From positions 52,449-116,448 of the forward strand of contig JARLGZ010000079.1 of the NCBI GenBank assembly GCA_031292515.1: 64,000 nucleotides of DNA, written 5' to 3'. This DNA comes from Puia sp. (GTDB taxonomy: Bacteria > Bacteroidota > Bacteroidia > Chitinophagales > Chitinophagaceae). The position numbers and the translations under genes are program-made. Below, piece by piece: positions 24,423 through 33,347 of this stretch. The notes beneath the pieces are model-generated. The model did not search any database and was not told the origin of the DNA. It saw only the letters and a program-made list of their open reading frames with translations. Numbering within the stretch: position 1 is the stretch's first letter; every line of letters starts with the position of its first letter.

Positions 24423-27158
24423 TTACCGAACCGTCAGTGTGCCTTTTAACCGCAGGTCGCGGGAGGAGCTGCCGATCATGATCCTGAAATCGCCGGGTTC
24501 CACGACCGTTTTCAGGTCCTTGTCCAGCATACTGAGTAGTTCGGGTGTCAGGGCGAAGGACAATTCCTTCGTTTCACCGGGTGTGAGCCGCACTCTTTGA
24601 AAGCCTTTGAGTTCCATGACGGGTCTGGCCACTGTGGACAGCAGGTCCCTGATATAAAGCTGTACTACTTCCTCACCTTCCAGGCGGCCGGTATTTTTTA
24701 TGGTAAAATGCACGGTCGTCGAATCTTCTTTTGAAATATTATTCTTTGTGAACCGGAGGTTCCCGTATTCAAAGCGGGTATAGCTGAGCCCGAATCCGAA
24801 AGGAAACAGGGGCAGGCCGCTCAGGTTGTTGTAGTCGTCTCCCCGGCCTGTGGGCTTATGGTTATAGACCAGGGGCAGTTGCGCCTCGGACACCGGGTAG
24901 GTGATGGGCAGTCGTCCGGCGGGGTTATAATGGCCGAATAGTACATCGGCAACGGCGGCGCCTCCTTCTTCCCCGGGATACCATACGGCTATTACTGCGG
25001 GTATTTTGTCCAGCCAGGACGACATCGTGATCGCGCTGCCGCCTGTCAGGACGACGACGGTGGGCGTACCGGTAGCTGCCACCTGCCGGATCAGTTCTTC
25101 CTGGTGGCCGGGCAAATTGAGCATGGCCCTATCCTGGAATTCACCTTCCTGTATACCCGTAACGATAATTGCGACAGAGGAATGGGCGGCTGTTGCCACA
25201 GCCTCGTGGATCCGGGTCGCCCAGTCATTTTCGACACCCACATTCCATATCAACCGGATGTGCGCATTCCCGGAGGGTTCGAAGAATTCGACCCGGATAT
25301 TATATGGCCGGTCTTTTTCGAAGTCAAAGTCGGTGAGCCGGGTGCTGTAAGTTTGTTTGAGCCAGCGGTCTACGACCAGTTCGTCATCTATATATAGACG
25401 GTAGCCGTCATTGCCGTCGAGACCGATTTTAAAGCGCCCGTTCACGGGAGAGCGGAGAGTGCCTGTCCATCGGGCCGAGTAGAAGTCGTTGTTGATCGAA
25501 GGATCCGGGGAGAAAAGCGTCCAGCCGAAATTGAGTGCGGCATCTGTTCTTACAAGAGCGGGTTGTCCGGCGAGGGAGACGTTGTTGAAATATTCTCCGG
25601 CCAGTCCTGCCACTTGTTTCCCCTCCCGTGTGCTTTGCAGGTATTTTGAGGGGACGACGGTCCATTCGACGCTTCTCCTGCCGCATCCGGGCGCATAGGA
25701 GACTTTTACCGGTTTCCCGTTGTCAGTCGCGCGTTGCGCTTCACTGCGGATCCCATCCAAAATGGAAATCTTGCCGTTACCCGGTCCGCTGTAACCGCCA
25801 AGCCTGGCTTCCACGGCGTCGGTGCCGATGACTGCGATGGAGGAGACGGCTGCGCCCGGGGAGATCGGAAGGACCGGAATTCTCCGGTCATGAGGGGTAT
25901 TTCTTTTTTCTATTGTGTCGTTTTTCAGCAGAACGATCGATTCGAGGGCGGCCTGTTTTGCGAGGGCCTTTGGGGTTTTGTCAGCGGCCCATTTAGCGAG
26001 TTCTGTCGTGTCGACATAGGGTTTTTCGAAGAGGCCCAGTTCGAATTTGGCTTTTAACACACGGGATACGGCGTCATCGATCCGTTCTTGCGGAATGGTG
26101 CCGTCGAGGAAGGGAGGGATGAATAATTTATAGTGATCATAGGCGGTCTGGAAGATGACGTCCAGTCCGTTGGTGATGGATTGAGCTCCTGAGGAGGGGT
26201 AGTCTTTGGCGGTATAATGCAATACGTTGGCGCCACCGGTGGCGCCGGCATCGGAGATGACAAAACCGGAGAAGCCCCATTGGCCTTTTAGTTTTTTATT
26301 CAACAGCCAGTCGTTGGCGGTGCAGGGGCTCCCGTCGAGCGAGTTATAGGCGGTCATGACGGACCTGGCGCCGCCTTTTTGGATGGCGGCTTTAAAGGGA
26401 GCCAGGTAGATTTCTTCGAGAAGGCGTTCGTCGAAATGGATGGGATAGCTGTCGCGGCCGCCGTCGCCGTAGTTTGCTACAAAGTGTTTGGGGGTGGTGA
26501 TGATGCCTCTTTTTTCAAAGGCGCCGACAAATGCGACCGCTATTTCGGATGTGAGGAAGGGGTCTTCGCCGTAGCTTTCTTCCGTGCGTCCCCAGCGGGG
26601 GTCGCCGGCGATGTTGATGACCGGGGTTAGTATCTGGCGTATGCCGCGCATTTTCGCTTCACGGGCGATCTGTGCCGCTACGCGACCGACCAGGGCCGTG
26701 TCCCAGGTGGCTGCCAGGGCGATGGCTTGCGGGTAGGCGGTGGCTCTGTCGCGCACCAGGCCATGCAGCGCTTCATCGAAGGCGATGATCGGGATACCCA
26801 ACCTGGATCTTTCCACAAAATAACGCTGGATCGCATTGATCTTACGGGCAAGGGCAGTTGCATTTTCGGACATCCCGTAATGGAGCAGTTGCGCCGCCGC
26901 GTCGCCGTTCTCCGGGCCGGCGCTGACCTGGAAGCCGAAGATGCCGTGGAGGTATTGCGAATCCGGTGCATGGTCGAGGTCTCCCGGGATCATAAAGAGC
27001 TGCCAGAACTTCTCCCCGGGGGTCATGCGGGCAAGCAGATCCTTTACCCTTTCCGCGACCGGCAACTGCGGGTTCTTATAGGGCGGCCGGGTCTGGCTGA
27101 GACCAGGAAGTGCAAGAAGGAGCGCAGCGAGCGTATAGATAGAGAATAATCGTTTCAT
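24423..27158 (-). CDS. bglX: GH3 beta-glucosidase with PA14 domain
   Basis: Exported glycosidase of 911 residues, signal MKRLFSIYTLAALLLALPGL. The GH3 N-terminal barrel (about 35-375) contains DPRWGRTEESYGEDPFLT and KHFVANYGDGG, and the nucleophile D303 in GFVISDAGATGG. The GH3 C-terminal domain (about 400-770) is interrupted by a PA14 domain (about 500-640, GLAGEYFNNVSLAG to GYRLYIDDELVVDRWLK). The chain ends with a fibronectin-III-like domain (about 800-900, GEEVVQLYIRDLLSTVARPV). Likely substrates are beta-glucosides or beta-xylosides in the periplasm; PA14-bearing GH3s vary. It is divergent from the GH35 gene with a short shared promoter region. Confidence 0.92.
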   Translation of the reverse strand: MKRLFSIYTLAALLLALPGLSQTRPPYKNPQLPVAERVKDLLARMTPGEKFWQLFMIPGDLDHAPDSQYLHGIFGFQVSAGPENGDAAAQLLHYGMSENATALARKINAIQRYFVERSRLGIPIIAFDEALHGLVRDRATAYPQAIALAATWDTALVGRVAAQIAREAKMRGIRQILTPVINIAGDPRWGRTEESYGEDPFLTSEIAVAFVGAFEKRGIITTPKHFVANYGDGGRDSYPIHFDERLLEEIYLAPFKAAIQKGGARSVMTAYNSLDGSPCTANDWLLNKKLKGQWGFSGFVISDAGATGGANVLHYTAKDYPSSGAQSITNGLDVIFQTAYDHYKLFIPPFLDGTIPQERIDDAVSRVLKAKFELGLFEKPYVDTTELAKWAADKTPKALAKQAALESIVLLKNDTIEKRNTPHDRRIPVLPISPGAAVSSIAVIGTDAVEARLGGYSGPGNGKISILDGIRSEAQRATDNGKPVKVSYAPGCGRRSVEWTVVPSKYLQSTREGKQVAGLAGEYFNNVSLAGQPALVRTDAALNFGWTLFSPDPSINNDFYSARWTGTLRSPVNGRFKIGLDGNDGYRLYIDDELVVDRWLKQTYSTRLTDFDFEKDRPYNIRVEFFEPSGNAHIRLIWNVGVENDWATRIHEAVATAAHSSVAIIVTGIQEGEFQDRAMLNLPGHQEELIRQVAATGTPTVVVLTGGSAITMSSWLDKIPAVIAVWYPGEEGGAAVADVLFGHYNPAGRLPITYPVSEAQLPLVYNHKPTGRGDDYNNLSGLPLFPFGFGLSYTRFEYGNLRFTKNNISKEDSTTVHFTIKNTGRLEGEEVVQLYIRDLLSTVARPVMELKGFQRVRLTPGETKELSFALTPELLSMLDKDLKTVVEPGDFRIMIGSSSRDLRLKGTLTVR

Positions 27159-27180
27159 GTTTGGAAGGTTATCGAAGGCG

Positions 27181-27188
27181 CAAATATA
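27181..27188 (-). promoter_or_regulatory. -7 promoter element of the GH3 gene
   Basis: The minus strand reads TATATTTG, matching TAnnTTTG, 22 bp before the GH3 ATG. Confidence 0.55.
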
Positions 27189-27266
27189 TTCCTTTTGTTC
27201 ATGCAGCGGGTTTGGGCTAATTTCAACGCAGAAATTAAAGTCAGATTCAGCAAGAATGTTTTCGAT

Positions 27267-29156
27267 ATGAGAGTAGTATTACCGATGATTGTTTTTTTAC
27301 ATGTGATTCTTCCGGGGCTGGCTCAGCAGGGCGGCCCGGCAGAGAGGCCCGTCGCTTCCCGGCAGACGCATTCTTCCGGACAGCCCCATATTTTCTCGCT
27401 GGGCAAGCAGGCATTCCTGCTGGACGGAAAGCCTTTTCAACTCATTAGCGGCGAGATGCATCCGGCCCGCATTCCCCGGGAATACTGGAGACAGAGGATA
27501 CAGATGGCCAAGTCGATGGGATGTAATACGATCGCCGCCTATATTTTCTGGAATTATCTCGAGACGGCTCCCGGTGTCTTCGACTTCCGTAGCGGAAATA
27601 AGGATATCGCCGCTTTTATCCGTCTCTGCCAGGAAGAGGGGATGTGGGTGTTGTTGCGACCGGGCCCGTATGTCTGCGCGGAATGGGATTGGGGCGGGTT
27701 GCCGACCTATTTGCTAAAGATCCCCGATATTAAGATCCGGTGTCTCGACAGCCGGTATATGAGTGCGGTGGAGAGATATGTGACCCATCTGTCGAAGGAA
27801 GTCGTGCCCTTGTTATGTACGAATGGAGGGCCTATCCTGATGGTGCAGGTTGAGAATGAGTACGGCAGTTATGCCAATGACCGGGGGTATATGGAAACGA
27901 TGCGAAAGCTCTGGATAAAGAATGGGATCAATACCCCTTTTTATACGGCCGACGGTGCGGCTAGTTTTATGCTGGAAGCGGGGAGCCTGGACGGTTGCGC
28001 GGTGGGACTGGATCCCGGTACGAGCGATGGTGACTTTGCGGTGGCTGAAAGACTTCATCCCGATGCGCCGGTCTTCAGCAGCGAGACGTATCCCGGATGG
28101 CTTACGCATTGGAAGGAGCACTGGCAGAAGCCGGATACTGTGTCTCTCCTGAAGGATCTTCGTTACCTGCTGGATCATAAAAGATCTTTTAATTTATATG
28201 TCGTGCATGGCGGGACCAATTTCGGGTTTAGTGCGGGCGCCAATGCTTTCGGCCCGGTACAGTTCCAGCCCGACGTGACGAGTTATGATTATGACGCGCC
28301 GATCAGCGAACAGGGACGTGCGACGGCTAAATATTTTGCTATCAGGAATCTTTTATCCCAATATGTCCCTTACAAGATCCCGGAGATCCCGGCGCCCGTT
28401 CCGACGGTAGCCATCCCTGCCTTCGCTTTGCAGCCTGTTACTTCCGTATGGGATCATCTGCCTGTTCCGGTAAAGTCGGCTCAGCCAAGGCCCATGGAGG
28501 CATTGGACCAAAAGGAAGGCTTTATTCTTTACCGCACCCGGCTTATCGGTCATAAGAGCGGGAGCCTGACCCTTACCGAACCGCATGACTATGCCCTGGT
28601 CTTTTTGAACGGGCAATTTATAGATACGGTCTTCCGGGATGGCGGAAAGTGGACGGTACAGCTGCCAAAGACGGATGTGAAGGATCCTGTGCTGGAGATC
28701 CTGGTAGAGAGCATGGGGCATATCAATTTCGCGCAGTATATGATCGACCGGAAAGGTATAACGGATAGGGTTACCCTCGATGGGATGACGCTGATGGATT
28801 GGGAGATCTTCAAGCTGCCGATGGATGACAACTATATAAAAGGGATTGCCCGTTCTGTGGCTTCCCGTCCCACAGCGTCCGGTTCCACGGGTGCCGCGTC
28901 GTCGAGACCGGGGATCTTCTTTTCCGGCCAATTCTCGTTGGCCGATGCGGCTGATACTTACCTGGATATGAGTCATTATAAAAAAGGGGTGGTTTGGGTG
29001 AATGGCCACAACCTGGGAAGATATTGGTATGTCGGTCCACAGCAGCGGCTGTATTGCCCGGCTTCCTGGTTGCGTAAGGGAACCAACCAGGTGATCGTCT
29101 TCGACCTGCAGCAGCGGGAAACGGCGACTGTTGAGGGCGTCGAGCAGCTTTATTGA
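27267..29156 (+). CDS. GH35 beta-galactosidase
   Basis: An exported 629-residue enzyme removing terminal beta-galactose. The start at 27267 gives the signal MRVVLPMIVFLHVILPGLAQ; earlier ATGs would place 24 non-signal residues in front. GEMHPARIPREYWRQRIQM and NTIAAYIFWNYLE are GH35 hallmarks. E198 in VQVENEYGSY is the expected acid/base and E273 in SSETYPGW the nucleophile. The C-terminal third has galactose-binding-like beta domains with WVNGHNLGRYWYVGPQ. It lies between the GH3 and GH29 genes; together they could trim glucosyl, galactosyl and fucosyl residues of one glycan. Confidence 0.93.
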   Translation: MRVVLPMIVFLHVILPGLAQQGGPAERPVASRQTHSSGQPHIFSLGKQAFLLDGKPFQLISGEMHPARIPREYWRQRIQMAKSMGCNTIAAYIFWNYLETAPGVFDFRSGNKDIAAFIRLCQEEGMWVLLRPGPYVCAEWDWGGLPTYLLKIPDIKIRCLDSRYMSAVERYVTHLSKEVVPLLCTNGGPILMVQVENEYGSYANDRGYMETMRKLWIKNGINTPFYTADGAASFMLEAGSLDGCAVGLDPGTSDGDFAVAERLHPDAPVFSSETYPGWLTHWKEHWQKPDTVSLLKDLRYLLDHKRSFNLYVVHGGTNFGFSAGANAFGPVQFQPDVTSYDYDAPISEQGRATAKYFAIRNLLSQYVPYKIPEIPAPVPTVAIPAFALQPVTSVWDHLPVPVKSAQPRPMEALDQKEGFILYRTRLIGHKSGSLTLTEPHDYALVFLNGQFIDTVFRDGGKWTVQLPKTDVKDPVLEILVESMGHINFAQYMIDRKGITDRVTLDGMTLMDWEIFKLPMDDNYIKGIARSVASRPTASGSTGAASSRPGIFFSGQFSLADAADTYLDMSHYKKGVVWVNGHNLGRYWYVGPQQRLYCPASWLRKGTNQVIVFDLQQRETATVEGVEQLY

Positions 29157-29193
29157 TGGTCTTTTGATCGTCTTTTGATCGTCTTTTGATGGT
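29150..29193 (+). repeat. Three-copy 11-bp tandem repeat after the GH35 gene
   Basis: CTTTTGATCGT at 29161-29171 and 29172-29182, and a variant at 29183-29193, with a partial unit at the stop codon (29154-29156). TGA recurs in each unit. Confidence 0.7.
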
Positions 29194-29307
29194 TATTCGA
29201 CGGTCGTTTTCGAAAGACGGATTGTTGTATGTGCAATGTGCAAAGATACCGCGGTCCAAAATGCTGGAAAATTACTTATCTGAAGCAAACATGAATAGGA
29301 AGTAAAT

Positions 29308-30864
29308 ATGAATAAACGGAAGCAAGCAGGAGGCGTTTTGGTGTTTTTGCCGGGGGCGGCGATTCTATCGGTTATCCTGATTTTATCGGTTTCGGTAAGG
29401 GCGCAGAACGGAAACTATGTTGTGATCGGGCCATCGGATTCGGCGGCGGATATTATCCGGAAGGCGGCGCATGTCGTCCCTTCGGCGAGGCAGCTGCGGT
29501 GGCAGAAACTCGAGGTGACGGCTTTTTTTCATTTTGGCATCAATACGTTTACCAACCACGAATGGGGTGACGGGAAAGAGGATATCAGCCAGTTCAATCC
29601 TGAAAAGCTGGATGCCCGGCAATGGGTCCGGATTGCCAGGGATGCGGGTGTCCGGCAGGTGATCATTACGGCCAAGCATCATGATGGCTTTTGTCTTTGG
29701 CCCAGTCAGTATACGGAGCATTCGGTGAAGAATACTCCCTGGAAAAACGGGAAAGGAGATGTCGTGAAGGAGGTCTCGGATGCCTGCCGGGAATATGGGA
29801 TCGGGTTCGGCGTATATCTTTCTCCCTGGGACCGCAATTCTGCGATTTATGGGGATTCCGAAAAATACAATGCCTATTTCGAGAACCAGCTGACGGAGCT
29901 GCTGACGAATTACGGGCGTGTCGACGAGGTCTGGTTTGATGGGGCTAATGGGGAAGGTCCCAACGGGAAGAAACCCGTATATGATTTCGATGCGTGGTAT
30001 GCGCTGATCCGTCGATTGCAGCCGACCGCGACGATTGCGATCATGGGACCCGATGTGCGCTGGGTGGGTACGGAAAGCGGTGTTGGAAGACTTACCGAAT
30101 GGAGCGTACTCCCGGTTGATTCCAGGCTCCAGGAGAAAATTGCCGCGGGTTCGCAGACGGATGTCGCTTTTGCCCCGCAGGGAGACATGATGAAGGAGGA
30201 CCTGGGAAGCAGGGCCCGGCTCCTGACTGCCAAAGGGTTAATCTGGTATCCTGCGGAGACGGATGTTTCGATACGGCCGGGATGGTTCCATCACCCGGAA
30301 GAAGACGAAAAGGTGAAGACTCCCGAGGACCTGTTGACGATCTATTTTAGCTCGGTAGGACGAAACAGCTTACTGTTGCTGAACATACCGCCCGATAAAA
30401 GCGGTTTGATCGGGAAGAACGATGAACTGAACCTGCTGGCCTGGAAGAAGAAAATAGACGAGACTTTTGCTGTCAACCGGGCCTGGGGCGCCGGGATCCA
30501 TTCTTTCAACGGTCTGAATACCGCGGCTTTGCTGGATGGCAGGGACGATACCCATTTCACCACGAAGGGCTCCGATACGACGACGCAGATCGAATTCACG
30601 CTGAAAGGGGAGAAGACTTTCGACGTATTGCTTCTGCAGGAAGATATCCGCGCGGGACAACGGATCGAGCGATTCGTATTGGAATACAGGCAGCGGGACG
30701 GATCCTGGAAGACGGTTACGGAAGGGACTACAGTGGGATATAAGCGTTTGTTGCAATTCCCGGCTGTCACCACGGGCAAGGTGAGATTAAGGATCGAGTC
30801 TTCGCGCAGCAATCCGACGCTTGCTGAGTTTGGTCTATATGAGCTTGCCGGGGGGAGTGAGTAG
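29308..30864 (+). CDS. GH29 alpha-L-fucosidase
   Basis: An exported 518-residue enzyme. A signal segment spans about residues 10-34. The GH29 barrel has FFHFGINTFTNHEWGDGKED, VRQVIITAKHHDGFCLWPS and the nucleophile D211 in VDEVWFDGANGEG. A C-terminal F5/8 type C-like galactose-binding region (about 390-515) includes LLDGRDDTHFTTKGSD and VLLLQEDIRAGQRIERFVL. The sequence resembles the GH29-B-like enzymes often acting on alpha-1,3/1,4-fucose, but specificity is inference. It follows the GH35 gene in the same direction with a 151-bp gap. The stop codon lies in a GTGAGTAGTGAA repeat. Confidence 0.92.
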   Translation: MNKRKQAGGVLVFLPGAAILSVILILSVSVRAQNGNYVVIGPSDSAADIIRKAAHVVPSARQLRWQKLEVTAFFHFGINTFTNHEWGDGKEDISQFNPEKLDARQWVRIARDAGVRQVIITAKHHDGFCLWPSQYTEHSVKNTPWKNGKGDVVKEVSDACREYGIGFGVYLSPWDRNSAIYGDSEKYNAYFENQLTELLTNYGRVDEVWFDGANGEGPNGKKPVYDFDAWYALIRRLQPTATIAIMGPDVRWVGTESGVGRLTEWSVLPVDSRLQEKIAAGSQTDVAFAPQGDMMKEDLGSRARLLTAKGLIWYPAETDVSIRPGWFHHPEEDEKVKTPEDLLTIYFSSVGRNSLLLLNIPPDKSGLIGKNDELNLLAWKKKIDETFAVNRAWGAGIHSFNGLNTAALLDGRDDTHFTTKGSDTTTQIEFTLKGEKTFDVLLLQEDIRAGQRIERFVLEYRQRDGSWKTVTEGTTVGYKRLLQFPAVTTGKVRLRIESSRSNPTLAEFGLYELAGGSE

Positions 30865-30978
30865 TGAATAGAACGTAAGAAGTGGTATGCGGGAAATAGA
30901 GATAGGGAGAGCGGGAGAGTCTGGTAGTGATTCGTGGGATTGAAAGAAAGAGGGGATGGGATTGAAAGGGGATTGAAG
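30855..30978. repeat. GTGAGTAG repeat and purine-rich spacer
   Basis: AGTGAGTAGTGAATAG at 30855-30870 spans the GH29 stop codon. It is followed by G/A-rich sequence up to the convergent kinase gene. No terminator hairpin is visible. Confidence 0.55.
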
Positions 30979-33222
30979 TTATGAGGATATCGATGCCGGT
31001 AGGGGCTGTTCGATCAATGCCGCGATTTTCTTATAGAGTTCCCTGAATTCAAAGGGTTTTGACATATAGTCGTTCATGCCTGTTTCGAGGCATTTTATCT
31101 TTTCGCCTTTCATGGCCGTGGCGGTCATGGCGATGATGGGCAAGGTATTTTTCATTTCCTGTCGCAGGTACCGGGTAGCTTCGTAACCGTCCATTTCCGG
31201 CATTTGCAGATCCATGATGATGAGGTGGTAGGTATTGCCACGCAGGATATGATCGATCGCTTCCCGTCCGTCATTTGCGATATCCGCGTGGGCGCCAGCC
31301 CTCTCCAATATATAAGCGATCAGTTTCTGATTGACCTCGTTGTCTTCCGCTACCAGGAATCTTTTGCCTTTCAATGAGGCCGAGTGGTCTATGATCCGGT
31401 CCTGTTCGAAGGAACGCAGGAAGCCGGCGGTTTTATAGGAGTAGGGTATGGTGAAGGCGAAACTGGTCCCTTCATTTACACGGCTTTGGACGGAGATCTC
31501 ACCGCCCTGCATTTTCAGCAGCTGTTTACAAATGGCTAGCCCCAGCCCTGTTCCGCCATAGCGCCGGGTGATGTCCGTGCCTGCTTGCGAGAAGTCGTCG
31601 AAAATGAGGTGTATTTTGTCTTCGGCTATGCCGATCCCCGTGTCTTCGACGACGAACTTCAATTGTACTTCCTGTTCCGTCTTATGCATTAATTGTATGT
31701 TGATCCCGATATGACCGGTCTCGGTGAATTTGATGGCATTGCTGATTAGGTTTGCCAGGACCTGGTTGAGGCGGACGGGGTCGCCTGTCAGGACATCCGG
31801 GATGTCCTTGTCGATCTGCATTCCGAGACTGAGTCTTTTTTGATTCAGGTGGTGTACAAAGAAGGCTTTTATATGATCCGTAGATTCCGAGAGTTTGAAA
31901 TCTATTTTTTCGATAGTCAGTTTCCCGGCCTTGATTTTGGAGAGATCGAGGATATCGTTGATGATGACCAGCAGGCTGTTGGCCGAATGTTTGATCGTGG
32001 TCGCGAATTCTTTTTGTTTGTCGTTCAGGGAGGTCTCCAGCAGCAGGTCGGTCATCCCCATGATGCCGTTCATAGGCGTACGGATCTCATGGCTCATGCT
32101 GGCCAGAAACAATTCCTCTTTGTTCTTGGCGTCTTCCGCGACTTTCCGGGCATCTTCCGCGAGCTTCCGGGCGTCTTCCGCGAGCTTCCGGGCGTCTTCC
32201 GCGAGTTGCCTGGCTTCGATCAGCTGATGCTGGTATTGAATGGTGTCTGTGATATCGGTGCCGATGCTGCAGACGCCAATCACCTCGGCGGCCGGATTCA
32301 GGATCGGGAATTCCATGACCGTCTCTTCTACGCGGTTCCTGACCTGATCGATATAATGGGTCGTCACTCTTTCAAGCCATTCGGGATCCGCCAAGGAGGA
32401 GAAGTGCTTGTTCTGTAATTCCTGCGGGCTATAGCCCGTCAGCTGGGTAGAGCGGGAGCTGACAAAATTTATATATCCGTCCGGGTCGACGGTATACATG
32501 ACCCCGCCCGCGTTTTCAATGAGGTTCCGGTATTTCATTTCGCTGGCGCGGGCTTCTTCTTCGGCCATTTTTCTGCGCCGGATATCTTTGTTGAGCTGGA
32601 TCAGGATGACGATGATCAGGGTGAAGGCGAAGACCCCGCTGACGAGGGTGATATAAAAAGTCCTGGTGCGGTTGTCTTTGTTTTTGATGATGCGGTCCGA
32701 GAGGACATCGTTTTCTTCCTGGGTCATTTTGGAGAGGGTGCCCTGGATCGAGCGGGTAGTGATCTGTAAAGGGCTGTTGAAGCCGGCATGCCGGGAGAGG
32801 GTCGCTATAGTCGTCGGGATGGGTGTCATGGAGTCGCTGAGATCCTGGCGGTCATTGATCAGCCGGGTGAGATCCTGCATATAGAGTTGTTGCCGGGGGT
32901 CATCGCTTACCAGCAAACGGGTGCTTTCGAGGGTGGTATCCAGGCGGTGCCGGAGTATCAGGGATTGCTTCTCCCATTCGGGTTCCCCGGTCAGCTTATA
33001 GTTCTGTGCTGCCGATCCGTATTCGGCGATGAGAACGTCTATCTCCCTGAGATGCCTGATAACGTTATTGGTCTGGCGCCCCCAAAAAGCGCTCATTTCT
33101 GCCTCCCTGCTGTTTTTGAAGATGATCCATATGAAGAATAGCAGCGCCAGGATCGTAAAAAACAGGAGTCTGCGTATGTTGCCCTGCAACCTCGGTATAT
33201 TCGTAGGAAGGAAATTGCTCAT
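30979..33222 (-). CDS. Hybrid histidine kinase with CHASE3-like, PAS and receiver domains
   Basis: A 747-residue inner-membrane sensor. TM1 (about 19-36) and TM2 (about 189-209) flank a helical periplasmic domain resembling CHASE3. A PAS domain covers about 230-330. Next come four near-identical heptads of the LAEDARK type (337-363), a coiled-coil signalling helix encoded by a 21-bp tandem repeat. HisKA has the phospho-acceptor H378 in SMSHEIRTPMNGIMG, followed by HATPase_c (about 485-600, with NLISNAIKFTETG and GTGLGLAICKQLL). The C-terminal receiver has D671 in MDLQMPEMDG. No HPt domain or output gene is linked, so the partner is unknown. Confidence 0.93.
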   Translation of the reverse strand: MSNFLPTNIPRLQGNIRRLLFFTILALLFFIWIIFKNSREAEMSAFWGRQTNNVIRHLREIDVLIAEYGSAAQNYKLTGEPEWEKQSLILRHRLDTTLESTRLLVSDDPRQQLYMQDLTRLINDRQDLSDSMTPIPTTIATLSRHAGFNSPLQITTRSIQGTLSKMTQEENDVLSDRIIKNKDNRTRTFYITLVSGVFAFTLIIVILIQLNKDIRRRKMAEEEARASEMKYRNLIENAGGVMYTVDPDGYINFVSSRSTQLTGYSPQELQNKHFSSLADPEWLERVTTHYIDQVRNRVEETVMEFPILNPAAEVIGVCSIGTDITDTIQYQHQLIEARQLAEDARKLAEDARKLAEDARKVAEDAKNKEELFLASMSHEIRTPMNGIMGMTDLLLETSLNDKQKEFATTIKHSANSLLVIINDILDLSKIKAGKLTIEKIDFKLSESTDHIKAFFVHHLNQKRLSLGMQIDKDIPDVLTGDPVRLNQVLANLISNAIKFTETGHIGINIQLMHKTEQEVQLKFVVEDTGIGIAEDKIHLIFDDFSQAGTDITRRYGGTGLGLAICKQLLKMQGGEISVQSRVNEGTSFAFTIPYSYKTAGFLRSFEQDRIIDHSASLKGKRFLVAEDNEVNQKLIAYILERAGAHADIANDGREAIDHILRGNTYHLIIMDLQMPEMDGYEATRYLRQEMKNTLPIIAMTATAMKGEKIKCLETGMNDYMSKPFEFRELYKKIAALIEQPLPASISS

Positions 33223-33347
33223 CAGATTTAACCTCTTTATTATTTTTTTTCACAGGAATCGGGCTAAGGTTGTCGGCTATTTGTCTAAGATAATAAATAA
33301 TTTCGATCCATTTGTATCTTGGGCGTTCATTTGAGGAGGACTGTATT

